Notes: a model not told the origin generated them from the letters alone. Positions 1 through 9,813 are shown, counted from the stretch's first letter. The stretch: DNA of 36,800 nucleotides from Paenibacillus forsythiae T98 (GCF_000520735.1 NZ_ASSC01000645.1:1-36800); one strand, 5' to 3'. Made by a program: numbers and translations.

Positions 1-1
1 G

Positions 2-1954
2 GAGAGCGAGAACCGGAGCGGCCGCTCGCGGATGGGCCTGGATGCGATTATCGACTTCGATTGGCGCATCTCCATCGGGGACGCCGACCTCACGGAAGAG
101 GAGTTCGCGGCGCTGGTCGCCCGGGGCGAGCGTCTCGTACGCTTCCACGGCCAGTGGATTCCCCTTGACCCGGCGCTGCTCGCTCAAATCCGCAGGGCGA
201 TGGATGGCATGGACAAGCGGCGGGGCCTGTCCTTCCAGGATGTCCTGCAGCTGCATCTCCTGAAGCCCGGCGAGGAAGCGGGAGATGCTGAAGCGGCCCC
301 CGGCCCGGAAGAGGAGGCGCGCCTGCAGCTTGAGGTTGAGCTGAACGAGCAGTTCGCGGGGCTTATGGGGCAGCTTGGCGGAATAGAGACTCTGCCGCAG
401 CTCGATCCGCCCGCCGGCCTGAACGCCGAGCTGCGCTCGTATCAGCTTGAAGGCTATGCCTGGCTTGTCCTCCTGCGGCGCTTCGGGCTGGGCGCCTGCC
501 TGGCCGACGATATGGGCCTTGGCAAGACCGTGCAGCTGATCTCCTACTTGCTTCACTTGAAGGAACAATACGAGGCGGGGCCGCGGCCGTCGCTTATCGT
601 CTGCCCGACATCCGTGCTCGGCAACTGGCAGAAGGAGCTGCGGCGGTTCGCCCCTTCCCTTGAGGTTATGCTTCATTACGGCAGCGGACGGCCTGGCGGG
701 GAGAGCTTCGCTGCTGCGGCCGCCGGGACCGATGTCGTGCTGACCTCCTACGCCACGGCAGCGCTGGATCAGGAGCTGCTGGCCGGGTTCACCTGGTCGG
801 CGGTTTGCCTCGACGAAGCGCAAAACATCAAGAACGCCCAGACCAAGCAATCGTCCGCCGTCCGCAGCTTCCCCGCCCTGCACCGGATCGCGCTCACCGG
901 TACGCCTGTCGAGAATCGGCTGGCTGAGCTATGGTCGATATACGACTTCATTACGCCGGGCTTTCTGGGGCCGCTGCCCGCATTTCAGAACCGGTTCATC
1001 CATCCGATCGAGAAGGAGGGCGACGCCAGGCGGACCGCCGAGCTCAGAAGGCTGGTCAAGCCCTTCATGCTGCGCCGCAAGAAGAAAGATCCCGCCATTC
1101 AGCTTGACCTGCCCGACAAGAACGAGATGAAGACCTATGTCAATCTGACGGGCGAGCAGGCCGCACTGTACGATCAGACGGTTAACGAGCTGATGGATAA
1201 CATGCGCAAGCTGGAGGGCATCGAGCGCAAAGGCGCCATTCTCGCAGCGCTTACCCGGCTCAAGCAGCTGTGCGACCATCCGCTGCTTGTCACCAAGGAA
1301 GCGCCGTCGCATGATGAAGCGGCCGGAGAGCAGGCGGATACGGGCCTGCTGATCGAACGCTCCGCCAAGCTGGAGCGGCTGCTCGCCATGGTCAAGGAGC
1401 TGCGCGAAGAGGGAGAGCGCTGCCTGATCTTCACTCAATATGTCGGTATGGGACAGATGCTTCAACGCGTGCTGCGGGAGGAGCTGCGCGAGCCCGTTCT
1501 CTATCTGAACGGAAGCACCTCCAAATCGGCGCGGGACCGGATGATCGAGGACTTTCAGTCCGGACGCGAGGCGCCTCTGATGCCGCCAGGCATGTCGGCG
1601 GCTTCTTCCGGAGAGGGACAGCGGCCCGGCGTATTTATCCTGTCCCTCAAGGCCGGGGGCGTCGGCCTGAATCTGACGGCCGCCAACCATGTGTTTCATT
1701 TCGACCGCTGGTGGAACCCCGCCGTGGAGAATCAGGCCACGGACCGCGCCTACCGCATGGGCCAGACTCGCGATGTTCAGGTGCATAAGTTCATCGCCCT
1801 GGGAACTTTGGAAGAGCGCATCGACGAGATGCTGGAGAGCAAGCAGCAGCTCAGCGACAGCATCATTACCAGCTCGGAGGGCTGGATCACCGAGCTGTCC
1901 ACCGAAGAATTGAAGGACCTGTTCACCCTGCGGCGCGATTGGCAATACGCCTGA
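2..1954 (+). CDS. SNF2-family DEAD/DEAH helicase, C-terminal part (5' end outside window)
   Basis: ATP-dependent DNA translocase of the SNF2/Rad54 superfamily, a group that remodels protein-DNA complexes or assists repair and transcription. The reading frame is open from base 2, so the true start lies upstream and about 650 residues are visible. Visible motifs, in order: Walker A DMGLGKT, motif II DEAQ, motif III ALTGTP with ENRLAELW, then the helicase C lobe with SLKAGGVGLNLTAA (motif V) and QATDRAYRMGQ (motif VI). A low-complexity insert rich in P, G, S and A sits in the C lobe just before motif V. It resembles the Bacillus/Paenibacillus YqhH/YwqA-type SNF2 proteins, which carry a long N-terminal region now off the left edge. 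A rho-independent terminator follows the stop closely. The family is certain; the cellular role is not. Confidence 0.93.
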   Translation, partial: ESENRSGRSRMGLDAIIDFDWRISIGDADLTEEEFAALVARGERLVRFHGQWIPLDPALLAQIRRAMDGMDKRRGLSFQDVLQLHLLKPGEEAGDAEAAPGPEEEARLQLEVELNEQFAGLMGQLGGIETLPQLDPPAGLNAELRSYQLEGYAWLVLLRRFGLGACLADDMGLGKTVQLISYLLHLKEQYEAGPRPSLIVCPTSVLGNWQKELRRFAPSLEVMLHYGSGRPGGESFAAAAAGTDVVLTSYATAALDQELLAGFTWSAVCLDEAQNIKNAQTKQSSAVRSFPALHRIALTGTPVENRLAELWSIYDFITPGFLGPLPAFQNRFIHPIEKEGDARRTAELRRLVKPFMLRRKKKDPAIQLDLPDKNEMKTYVNLTGEQAALYDQTVNELMDNMRKLEGIERKGAILAALTRLKQLCDHPLLVTKEAPSHDEAAGEQADTGLLIERSAKLERLLAMVKELREEGERCLIFTQYVGMGQMLQRVLREELREPVLYLNGSTSKSARDRMIEDFQSGREAPLMPPGMSAASSGEGQRPGVFILSLKAGGVGLNLTAANHVFHFDRWWNPAVENQATDRAYRMGQTRDVQVHKFIALGTLEERIDEMLESKQQLSDSIITSSEGWITELSTEELKDLFTLRRDWQYA

Positions 1955-1977
1955 CGCTACAGGCCGAAATGCCAGAA

Positions 1978-2016
1978 AGCCATCCTCGTATAAACGCGGG
2001 ATGGCTTCTTTTTTTC
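1978..2016 (+). terminator. Rho-independent terminator after the SNF2 helicase gene
   Basis: The perfect 8-bp inverted repeat AGCCATCC / GGATGGCT has a 13-nt loop and is followed by TTCTTTTTTT. It lies 23 nt after the helicase stop. On the minus strand the same hairpin is followed only by a short T-run, so it may weakly serve the convergent acetyltransferase gene. Confidence 0.85.
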
Positions 2017-2064
2017 CGATCCATGACTCTGCTCTGCGGCAACCGCCTGTTCTCCAAAGGGCCT

Positions 2065-2364
2065 CTAATGCTTCCATACATCCTCGTACTCCGGATTTCT
2101 TCTAAACTGGACGCTCACATACGAGCACTGGGGGATAATCTTGGCCCCCTCCGCTCTCGCTTCCTCCGCGAGCCTGCCCAGCAGCCTTTGGGCTATATTC
2201 CCTCCCCGGTAACGCGGCGACACATACGTATGATCGGCTACCCAGGTGTGCTTGTCCTTTGGCACATAGGTTATTTCTCCAATCGGCCCCTCCTCCGTAC
2301 GGATAACAAAGGCGTTGTGTTCCTTGTAAATCACGCCGATTTCATCGGTTTCCTTGTTGTTCAT
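2065..2364 (-). CDS. Small GNAT-type N-acetyltransferase (YjdJ/Acetyltransf_CG-like)
   Basis: A protein of about 99 residues with the compact single-domain GNAT fold: beta strands around a YRGGNIAQRLL segment that matches the acetyl-CoA pyrophosphate-binding motif, then an alanine/glutamate-rich helix and a closing IIPQCSYV strand. Proteins of this short class (YjdJ, GCN5-related) usually transfer an acetyl group to a small or peptide amine; the substrate is unknown. The frame stays open further upstream, but AAGGAGG lies 8 nt before the ATG at 2364, which decides the start. It runs convergently with the SNF2 helicase gene and divergently from the protease gene. The family call is confident; the substrate is not. 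Confidence 0.85.
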   Translation of the reverse strand: MNNKETDEIGVIYKEHNAFVIRTEEGPIGEITYVPKDKHTWVADHTYVSPRYRGGNIAQRLLGRLAEEARAEGAKIIPQCSYVSVQFRRNPEYEDVWKH

Positions 2365-2668
2365 GGCGTTTTCCTCCTTGTTGCTTCCTCTGGGTTCCAC
2401 TATTACTTTACCCATTCCGCCCATTTTTCTTCATAATTTGACATGAGGATTCGACGGGCGTTCATAGATTGACATTTGATAGGATCGCAAAAAAATGAAT
2501 ATTTCTCTGGATTTTCCAATTTACCGATGGTAGAATCTTCTTAATCTTTTTCCCTACTAATCTAGGTGGAAATACAAAGAGAATTACTGGAAAAGGAGAA
2601 TTCTACATAAGCTCCACCAAGGCGGCAGGGCAATTCAACAGTATACAAAACATTCGGGAGGGATTTTT
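2365..2668. other. Divergent intergenic region between acetyltransferase and protease genes
   Basis: About 300 bases without a supported gene. It must hold the promoters of both flanking genes. Two exact TTGACA hexamers lie on the plus strand at 2438-2443 and 2469-2474, but neither has a good TATAAT at 16-18 nt, so no promoter is called. The protease ribosome site GGGAGGGA lies at the right end (2656-2663). Confidence 0.5.
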
Positions 2669-5600
2669 TTGGAGTGGGGTAAATTGACACGCAAGCTGTC
2701 CGTCGCGGCTTTGGCCTTGGGACTAACCGCCGGAACCATTCCGGGCGCGGCCTTTGCAGCCGGAAGTTTGCAAGCACAGCTATCATCGAAAAGCATCTCA
2801 TTAACTCATAACTCGCCGGGAACGTACATCTCGCCCAAGCTCAACACCAAATCTTCCGCCGATGTCCGCGTTATCGTGCAGCTTAGCGGCCAGCCGGCAG
2901 CCGTCGGTAAATACGCGGCGAAGCAAGGAAATTCGGCTCTGGCGAAGGCAGCCTCCGAAGCGAGTGTAAACAGCCAGCAGGCCGCGGTTCTTGACAAAGC
3001 GAGGGACGAAGGCCTGGACCTTAAAGTCAACTACCAGTACAACACCGTGCTGAACGGCTTTGAGGTTACAATCCCTGCCGACGAAATCCCTGAACTGGCC
3101 AAAATCTCCGGCGTGACCTCCATTTACGAGAACAGCACCTGGTACACGTTGCCGGATGAGGAATTTGACGAAACGGCGGAGCCGCCTCAAAACGACATGG
3201 CTCCCCTGAATCAAATCGGCGCGACCTGGGCGCTCCTCAACAATTATACCGGCTCCGGCCTCAAAGTAGGCGTCATCGATACCGGCGTGGATTACGAGCA
3301 TCCGGACATCAAGCCTGTCTATCAGGGCGGCTGGGACTCCTTCTACAATGACGACGACCCTTACGAGGAGCCTCCTGTTTCCGTAGAACAAGACGTATAC
3401 GGCACAGGCTATGAAGGCACATACCATGGCACGCATGTCGCCGGCACGATTGTCGGCCAGTACCTCAACAGAGCCGGCGAAATCGCCCAGCTTGGAGTGG
3501 CTCCGGGTGCGGAACTGTATGCTTACAAGGTGCTTGGACGCAATCTGGACGATCCGAACACCTCGTCCGGCTCGTCCGCGCAGGTCATTGACGGCATTGA
3601 ACGCGCGGTAAAAGATCATATGGACGTCATCAATCTTTCGCTCGGCTCCGATGCGGAGAAGGACGTCAACTCCCCCGACTCGATCGCCATTAACAACGCG
3701 GTGCTGTCGGGCGTTGTAGCCGTGATCGCGAACGGCAATGCGGGACCCGGCTATTTCACCTTGGGCTCGCCCGCCGTTTCCCCCTTGGCTATTTCCGTCG
3801 GCGCGGTAAGCAGCCCAACCAAGACCTTCTCCAACAATCTCAAAGTGGAAATCGCCGGCGCTTCGGCGACAACGGCAACCTATTCCACCTACAATGAGGT
3901 TCGTGCGATGGCTTGGCAACTCGGCAATGAGGACTTCAAGAGCATTATCGGAACCGCCCCCGTCCCGGTGGTGTATGCGGACCTTGGCGACGACGAGGAC
4001 TACACGACCGATGACGTGAATCAAGCAGTTGTGCTTGTATCAAGGGGCGATTTAACTTTTGTTGATAAGATCGCCAAGGCGAGGGCGCATAATGCAAGAG
4101 CTGTCATCCTCTTTAACGGCAATGTAGGGGCTGACGGCAACGCGGACTTGAGCGAGAAGATTAAGGACCGTGACGACTACATCAATATCCCGCTTGGCGA
4201 CAATTACGACTATATTCCAACCTTTGACTTGAAAGGCAAGGAAGGACGCTCTCTGGCCAAAGCCATTCTGGGCAATCCCGGAAAGCCCGTTCAATTCACC
4301 TTCGATTCCGATTACCATGAGGGCATCTCGGCGGGTGACGAACTGGCCAGCTTCACCTCCTGGGGACCGAACGTTGACAGCAATCTGAGCATCAAGCCAG
4401 ACATTATGGCTCCGGGCGTGGGCATTCTGTCCACCTGGCCGGCATACGGCAAATATATCAAGGACGCCTCCTATGCTCAAGCTTACAACCGCAGCAGCGG
4501 CACAAGCATGGCAACGCCTCACGTCGCCGGTCTTGCGCTTCTGCTCAAGCAGGCGCACCCGAACTGGAACCCCTTCGATATTCGCGCCGCACTGGCCAAC
4601 ACGGCGGATGTGATTGGAGACGGCCAGTACGACGTCTACATGCAAGGCCCAGGACGGGCCAATGTCGAGCATGCGATCAAGACTCAAGCTCTGCTTCAGT
4701 CTGTGGAGCCGATTACCATTTTGGATAAAAATTTCAACCCGCAAAGCATCACCAACTATAATCCTTCCGCCAGCTTCGGAATACTGGCTCCGGGAGCTTC
4801 GGCAGTCAAGGACCTTCAGTTGAAAAACACAGGGAACCAAAGCCTGACGTACACCGCGTCCGTGGACTGGTTTGACGACACGCCTTCGGATGTTTCCGCC
4901 GTTCTGGATCAAACTTCGGTAACGGCGTCCGCTTACAGCACTGCGGCATTCAAATTGAATGTCAATGTAGACCCGAAAGCGGAGCTGGACTCGGCGTACC
5001 AGGGTCAAATCATCTTGCAGGCAGAGGGCCAGCCGGACCTTCATCTGCCGTTCGTTATCAATATCGGCAAGGAATATCCGGATACCGGAGCAGGCGTTCA
5101 GGAGCTGTCGCTCAGCCAGAAAATCATTGGGCCTGCTCATGGACAGACAGCGAAGCTGACCTTCAAGCTGAAGGCGGAAGACGCCAACTATTACGAGGTT
5201 GACGTTGTCGGCCTGGATGACAAGCCCCTTGGTTATTTCGATGCGCAAACGACGGGAAGCCTGGATAAATATTTCACACCGGGAACTTACACGGCGACAA
5301 TCGGCGCCGAGTATCATCCTTACAACAGCGATGGCGATCCTGTTCTGGATTCCCAAGGCAAGCCTGCCGTGGCTTACCTGACTGACGGCATTTACAAAAT
5401 CCAGGTTCTTGCCACAACAGATCTGGACAACAGCAAGGTTCCGGTCAAGATTGACCCCTACGAAGACTTCTTCTATACCGGCTATACCTCTTTCCGCCTG
5501 GATAACACAGCAGTAGGTGGTGGCGGTGGTGGTGGCGGCGGTGCATTAGCCCCCGCTGCGCCAGCCATCCCTGAATCCGCCGCCTCACTGGTGGATCAGG

Positions 5601-6778
5601 GCTTCAAGCAGGTAACCGTTACGCCTGCGACAACGGTGCAAAATGGCGTTACCGGCATCACGGTATCGGACAGCGACCTGAAGGCTGCTCTGGCCAACGC
5701 CACCGCCGACCATAATGCCGTCATCATTTCGGCGCCGTCGGTTAGCGGCTCAGCCGCCAAGGTCAGCCTGACCGCAGATCAGGTGAAGCTGCTGACGGGC
5801 ATCCCTTCCGGCAGCAAAGTCATCGTCAGCACGAAGGATGCCGCGGTTTCTCTGCCGGTAACGCTGCTGAGCGGCGCTCCTGCGGGCGCAGCCTTCGATC
5901 TGTCCATTAAGCCGGCTTCGGAAGAAGCGGGCACATTCACGGCGAGCGCTGCCGGATCATCTGTCATCGGAGCGCCGGTATCCTTCGAAGGAAGCTGGAC
6001 AACGGCAACCGGCAGCACGTATCTGACCGTGCCTAGCAATACGTTCATCAAGAGATCGTTCACGGTTCCCGGAAGCATCGCCGCGAATACGGCCGGCGTG
6101 CTCTTCGAAGAGAATGGCAAGATCACTCCGGTATCTTCCGTATTCAAGGCGCAAGCGGACGGAACGACGCTGGTTACCGTTAATCGTCCGGGCTTCTCGG
6201 TCTATGCCGCTGTAAGCCGACCGGCAACGTTCACCGATATCGCGGCATCGCTTGCGGCTTCGGACATCACGGCGCTGGCTAACAAGCTGATCTTCCGGGG
6301 CACCTCGGCAACGACCTTCTCGCCGAAGAGCAACCTGACCCGCGCCGAATTCACAGCATTGCTCGCACGCGCGCTCGGTCTGCGCACCGACGCACCTATA
6401 GCCTTTACCGATGTAAAAGCATCCGATTGGTATGCAAGCGATATTGCGGCTGCTACGAAGGCCGGACTGATTCTGGGTGTCGGGGGCGGCAAATTCGCGC
6501 CGAAGGCCCATGTCTCCCGTCAGGAAGTGGCCGTTATTCTGGATAGAGCCGTGAAGCTGGCCGGTATCGAGCTGACCGCCGCAGTTCCTGCCTTCACTTC
6601 CTATTCCGACAGCGCCAAGATTGCAAGCTACGCGAAGGACAGCGTTCAGTCCCTGTCCGCTGCGGGCATCATTGGCGGCGATTCGGGTTCGGTATTTAAT
6701 CCTGCCGCGCCAGCGACCCGCGAGACGATTGCAACTACACTTCGTCAACTGCTGGTCAAGGCTGGACTGGCTGAATAA
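2669..6778 (+). CDS. Secreted S8 subtilisin-family protease with PA insert and three SLH domains
   Basis: A cell-surface serine endopeptidase of 1369 residues. A signal peptide ends AAFA at residue 30. An inhibitor-I9-like propeptide spans roughly 65-150. The subtilisin domain carries the full triad: D204 in VIDTGVD, H253 in HGTHVAG and S613 in GTSMATPH. A PA (protease-associated) domain is inserted at about 440-540, as in Vpr and lactocepin-type proteases. Fn3-like modules follow, then nine consecutive glycines (950-958), a beta-rich spacer, and three SLH repeats (about 1187-1366) that would bind pyruvylated secondary cell-wall polymer. Start is TTG at 2669, placed by GGGAGGGA upstream. It stands alone, with a hairpin just after the stop. 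A role in extracellular protein degradation or surface-protein processing is inferred. Confidence 0.95.
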   Translation: MEWGKLTRKLSVAALALGLTAGTIPGAAFAAGSLQAQLSSKSISLTHNSPGTYISPKLNTKSSADVRVIVQLSGQPAAVGKYAAKQGNSALAKAASEASVNSQQAAVLDKARDEGLDLKVNYQYNTVLNGFEVTIPADEIPELAKISGVTSIYENSTWYTLPDEEFDETAEPPQNDMAPLNQIGATWALLNNYTGSGLKVGVIDTGVDYEHPDIKPVYQGGWDSFYNDDDPYEEPPVSVEQDVYGTGYEGTYHGTHVAGTIVGQYLNRAGEIAQLGVAPGAELYAYKVLGRNLDDPNTSSGSSAQVIDGIERAVKDHMDVINLSLGSDAEKDVNSPDSIAINNAVLSGVVAVIANGNAGPGYFTLGSPAVSPLAISVGAVSSPTKTFSNNLKVEIAGASATTATYSTYNEVRAMAWQLGNEDFKSIIGTAPVPVVYADLGDDEDYTTDDVNQAVVLVSRGDLTFVDKIAKARAHNARAVILFNGNVGADGNADLSEKIKDRDDYINIPLGDNYDYIPTFDLKGKEGRSLAKAILGNPGKPVQFTFDSDYHEGISAGDELASFTSWGPNVDSNLSIKPDIMAPGVGILSTWPAYGKYIKDASYAQAYNRSSGTSMATPHVAGLALLLKQAHPNWNPFDIRAALANTADVIGDGQYDVYMQGPGRANVEHAIKTQALLQSVEPITILDKNFNPQSITNYNPSASFGILAPGASAVKDLQLKNTGNQSLTYTASVDWFDDTPSDVSAVLDQTSVTASAYSTAAFKLNVNVDPKAELDSAYQGQIILQAEGQPDLHLPFVINIGKEYPDTGAGVQELSLSQKIIGPAHGQTAKLTFKLKAEDANYYEVDVVGLDDKPLGYFDAQTTGSLDKYFTPGTYTATIGAEYHPYNSDGDPVLDSQGKPAVAYLTDGIYKIQVLATTDLDNSKVPVKIDPYEDFFYTGYTSFRLDNTAVGGGGGGGGGALAPAAPAIPESAASLVDQGFKQVTVTPATTVQNGVTGITVSDSDLKAALANATADHNAVIISAPSVSGSAAKVSLTADQVKLLTGIPSGSKVIVSTKDAAVSLPVTLLSGAPAGAAFDLSIKPASEEAGTFTASAAGSSVIGAPVSFEGSWTTATGSTYLTVPSNTFIKRSFTVPGSIAANTAGVLFEENGKITPVSSVFKAQADGTTLVTVNRPGFSVYAAVSRPATFTDIAASLAASDITALANKLIFRGTSATTFSPKSNLTRAEFTALLARALGLRTDAPIAFTDVKASDWYASDIAAATKAGLILGVGGGKFAPKAHVSRQEVAVILDRAVKLAGIELTAAVPAFTSYSDSAKIASYAKDSVQSLSAAGIIGGDSGSVFNPAAPATRETIATTLRQLLVKAGLAE

Positions 6779-6792
6779 TCCGCTTTAACGGC

Positions 6793-6830
6793 AACGGGCC
6801 GATCAAGGACCACTCCTTGACCGGCCCGTT
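6793..6830 (+). terminator. Strong hairpin after the protease gene
   Basis: The inverted repeat AACGGGCC(G)ATCAAGGA / TCCTTGACCGGCCCGTT has one mismatch and a 4-nt loop, 14 nt after the stop. No T-run follows, so it may be a stabilising 3' hairpin or an imperfect terminator. Confidence 0.6.
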
Positions 6831-6870
6831 CGCTTGTCCTGAACCTCTTAAGCTTGGAACACAACTCAAA

Positions 6871-6921
6871 CAGGAGGCTGCCACCATGGGGTCCCGCAGA
6901 CCCCGGGGGAACAGCCTCCTG
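6871..6921 (-). terminator. Long hairpin downstream of the carbamoylase gene
   Basis: Perfect 10-bp arms CAGGAGGCTG / CAGCCTCCTG enclose a second internal stem, GGGGTC / GACCCC. It lies 45 nt past the minus-strand carbamoylase stop. Only TTTGAG follows on that strand, so termination is likely but not certain. Confidence 0.6.
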
Positions 6922-6965
6922 CCATATAAACTGCGCGTAAAGTGAAACGCGACTTCCTCCAAAGC

Positions 6966-8201
6966 TTACTCCCCGCTATCCGCCAGCAGCGTCAGCACCG
7001 TCTCCAGCATGACGTTGACGCCTTTTTCGCAGTCCTCATAAGAAGTCAGCTCTTCTTCACAGTGGCTTTTGCCCTTCACGCTGGGGACGAAGATCATGGC
7101 CGACGGCAAATAGCTTGCGACGAACTGGGCGTCATGCCCCGCGCCGCTGGCTATTTTCTTATGGGAATATCCAAGGGACTTCACCGAGCTTTCAATCACG
7201 CCGCATACCCGCTCGTCGAACCAGACCGTATCTCGGCCCCACAGTTTCTTCTTCGTTACAGAGCAGCCTCCCTGCGTTTCCGAAAGCGAGTGAATGATCG
7301 ACTCCACCTCGGCGATGACCCCTTCATTCTTGTGCCGGGCCTCGACGGTGAAGACAACTTTATTCGGGATGACCGTGTGAATATTGGGATACACATTGAC
7401 CCGGCCCATCGTATAGACCAGCTCGGAATCCAGCCCGCCCAGCTTGCTCCGCAGCTCTGTCACCAGCTCGGTAGCGGCGAAGAACGCGTCATTCCGCATC
7501 CCCATCGGCGTCGTTCCGGCATGATTGGATTCCCCGGTGACTTCAATTTCGTAACAGACCATGCCAACCACACAGTCGACAAGCCCGATGGACAGGCCCT
7601 CGCTTTCAAGCACGGGCCCCTGCTCGATATGCAGCTCCAGATAAGCGGTCGCTTCCTTGATGCGGTTCCGGGTCTCTCCTTCGTATCCGCTGGCCTTCAG
7701 CGCCTCCCCGAAGGTTACCCCCTCCGGGTCCTTGCTCTTCAGCATAACCTCTTTATCGAATTTGCCCGACAGCACGCCGGACGCCATCATCGAAGGCTCG
7801 AACCGCGCGCCTTCCTCGTTCGTGAAGTTCATAACCGTCACCGGAATGCGCGGCTTGATGCCATGGTCCACCAGAGTCCGGACAACCTCAAGACCCGTAA
7901 TCACGCCGAGAATGCCGTCGAACCGTCCGCCTTTCACCACGCTGTCCATATGGGAGCCCATAACGATCGGAGGCTTATCCTCGGCGCCTTCCAGCGTCGC
8001 ATACATACAGCCCATATCATCCACTTTGACCGTCATGCCCAGCTCTTCGCAGCAAGAACGGAAGTACTCCCGCACCTTGATGTCCTCTTCGCTTAAGCTC
8101 AACCGGGTGACGCCGTTCGCGGGCGTACGCCCGAAATCGGCAAATGCCTCGATGGTATCCTTCAGCCGGGCTCCGTTAACGAACAGGTTTTGCGTCTGCA
8201 T
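6966..8201 (-). CDS. M20-family Zn-dependent hydantoinase/carbamoylase (N-carbamoyl-amino-acid or allantoate amidohydrolase)
   Basis: A cytoplasmic amidohydrolase of 411 residues that hydrolyses N-carbamoyl amino acids, ureidoglycine/allantoate-type compounds or beta-ureidopropionate, releasing ammonia and CO2. Metal ligands are visible: H84 in GSHMDS, D95 in GGRFDG, and the E129/E130 pair in NEEGARF. NHAGTTPM marks the dimerisation-domain substrate site and SGAGHDAQ the C-terminal His. Length is normal for the AtzC/HyuC/AllC group. The longer open frame begins 69 nt earlier, but GGAGGGAT lies just upstream of the ATG at 8201. A PucR-type regulator gene lies 169 nt upstream on the same strand, which suggests purine, pyrimidine or hydantoin nitrogen scavenging. 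The exact substrate cannot be read from sequence. Confidence 0.9.
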   Translation of the reverse strand: MQTQNLFVNGARLKDTIEAFADFGRTPANGVTRLSLSEEDIKVREYFRSCCEELGMTVKVDDMGCMYATLEGAEDKPPIVMGSHMDSVVKGGRFDGILGVITGLEVVRTLVDHGIKPRIPVTVMNFTNEEGARFEPSMMASGVLSGKFDKEVMLKSKDPEGVTFGEALKASGYEGETRNRIKEATAYLELHIEQGPVLESEGLSIGLVDCVVGMVCYEIEVTGESNHAGTTPMGMRNDAFFAATELVTELRSKLGGLDSELVYTMGRVNVYPNIHTVIPNKVVFTVEARHKNEGVIAEVESIIHSLSETQGGCSVTKKKLWGRDTVWFDERVCGVIESSVKSLGYSHKKIASGAGHDAQFVASYLPSAMIFVPSVKGKSHCEEELTSYEDCEKGVNVMLETVLTLLADSGE

Positions 8202-8370
8202 TCTTATCCCTCCGTCCATGATCTGGTCGTTCCTACACACTATGTTACGACCCGTATCCTCTCTTTTCATTGTACAGATTGTAATAAGATTGGCGCAGTA
8301 ATGCCCGGTTTATGTTACATCCATGTATATATTTTCTGCCATTTCATTCGCTTATCCGCCACACCTTCCA

Positions 8371-9624
8371 TCAACCTTCCGCAAACCACTGGTTCAAGTG
8401 CCGGGTCTCTTCCGTCAAAATATCCAGATAGATCGAGAAGCGGTAATGGGTATCCTTCAGGTTCTTCCCCGTAATTTCGGCGATCCGGTTCAGCCTGTAC
8501 ATTAAGGTATTCGTATGAATATGCAAAAAAGCGGCGGACTCCTTCAAATTACCGTTAAACGACAGATAGACGGCGACGGTCTTGACAAAATCGGTCTTGT
8601 GCACCCGGTCATGCTCCTTCAGCGGATTCAGCAGAGGACTTCTGCGGCCCCGGCTCCGCTTCTGCTCCATAATCGCCGGAATATGCGCCCAAAACCCCAT
8701 ATCCTCATAGAGCAGCAGCTCCCGGGCCTGGAAAGGCAGCAGACGCTTGACCTCGACAATCGACATGGCCTCCGTATAGGCGACAGCCGCAGAGAGATAC
8801 TCCCCGTAATAAAGACTGCATCCCCCGGATATCCGGTAGCCTTCACTCTTGCCCATTTGCCCGACAAGCAGCTGCATAAAGGAGGACAGCGCCTGAGTGC
8901 CATCTATGGAAAAAAGAAAGGAAAACAGAATAATAATCCGGTTATGCTCCGTTGTCATGAACACCAGCGAGACACCGGAATACCCTTCGGCCGTCTGCCG
9001 GAATTTGAACAGAAAATGGTCGTCCACCGCCTGTTCAGGCTCAAATACGCCGATAAAATATCCGGGCGGCAGCATGATGTGATCGTCCTCCGCATCCCGC
9101 TTGATATCCTGCTCTGTCCCGTAATGCGAGGTCAGCAGCTTCCAGAAGAAATCCTCCTGCGCCCGGGTCTGCTTCGTCTTCCAGCCCCGCTGCTTCAGCA
9201 GGTAGCGCGCGGCGATCTGCGCCGCTTTTTCCACAACGCTCTCAGCGTAGCCCTCCGCCAGATTGCCTGCATCGACCACCCAGATATAGCCGAGAACTTC
9301 CTTCTGGTGCTTGATGCACATCGCCAGACGGGGTCCCAGCCCCACCTCCATTACACCCGATATCCGGATGGGATGCGGTGTATTCTCCAGCTGGCGCATA
9401 ATGCCCTTCTTGCGCAAGCCGATAATGACGGAGTCGGGGACGCGCTTGCCGATAATCGTCGAGATCCGGGCAGGATCGCTTTCAAATTGATGGGAACTGT
9501 AGCCGATGACATGATGCTTGTCGTCTTCAATGGTCACCTGGGATTGCAGCGATTCGCTGATCGTATCCGCCAGAGACTCCATACTGTCAAAAAAACGGTC
9601 AAAGATTACGCCTGTTTCTGCCAT
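8371..9624 (-). CDS. PucR-family transcriptional regulator
   Basis: A DNA-binding regulator of 417 residues. The C-terminus carries the PucR-type HTH_30 domain: the run NGNLKESAAFLHIHTNTLMY, then RLNRIAEITG, is the typical recognition-helix region. The N-terminal and central regions resemble the GAF-like sensor and GGDEF-like/CdaR-type segments of this family. PucR/CdaR regulators usually control purine or sugar-acid catabolism. GTG at 9663 is possible, but GGAGTGG stands at proper distance only before the ATG at 9624. The likely target is the carbamoylase gene downstream on the same strand. The ligand is not evident. Confidence 0.88.
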   Translation of the reverse strand: MAETGVIFDRFFDSMESLADTISESLQSQVTIEDDKHHVIGYSSHQFESDPARISTIIGKRVPDSVIIGLRKKGIMRQLENTPHPIRISGVMEVGLGPRLAMCIKHQKEVLGYIWVVDAGNLAEGYAESVVEKAAQIAARYLLKQRGWKTKQTRAQEDFFWKLLTSHYGTEQDIKRDAEDDHIMLPPGYFIGVFEPEQAVDDHFLFKFRQTAEGYSGVSLVFMTTEHNRIIILFSFLFSIDGTQALSSFMQLLVGQMGKSEGYRISGGCSLYYGEYLSAAVAYTEAMSIVEVKRLLPFQARELLLYEDMGFWAHIPAIMEQKRSRGRRSPLLNPLKEHDRVHKTDFVKTVAVYLSFNGNLKESAAFLHIHTNTLMYRLNRIAEITGKNLKDTHYRFSIYLDILTEETRHLNQWFAEG

Positions 9625-9708
9625 TGCTTCCACTCCAGCCTTCAGAATAGCCAAGACCTGCACGTATTATGAGATGTTTTGGTTCATCGGATTTCTTTGG
9701 GTTTTTTC

Positions 9709-9737
9709 ATTATAGTATGCTTCGTCCTTGCTGGCTA
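9709..9737 (-). promoter_or_regulatory. Candidate sigma-A promoter for the PucR gene
   Basis: On the minus strand TAGCCA (4 of 6 matches to -35) is followed after exactly 17 nt by a perfect TATAAT. It would start transcription about 80 nt before the ATG at 9624. Confidence 0.5.
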
Positions 9738-9813
9738 TAGGCGCAAGAATGATATGATAGATAATATGACACATCATGATTACTTCGTTGACCGAACCCG
9801 GGAACTTTCAGCA

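Noticed and set aside
929-2077. Long minus-strand frame opposite the SNF2 helicase
   Set aside because: Shadow of a GC-rich gene; no ribosome site or recognisable domain, and helicase motifs on the plus strand are unambiguous.
2438-2474. Pair of TTGACA hexamers upstream of the protease
   Set aside because: Neither has a convincing -10 at 16-18 nt, so not called as a promoter.
2801-5356. Two long minus-strand frames opposite the protease
   Set aside because: Antisense shadows; the plus strand carries the complete catalytic triad and SLH domains.
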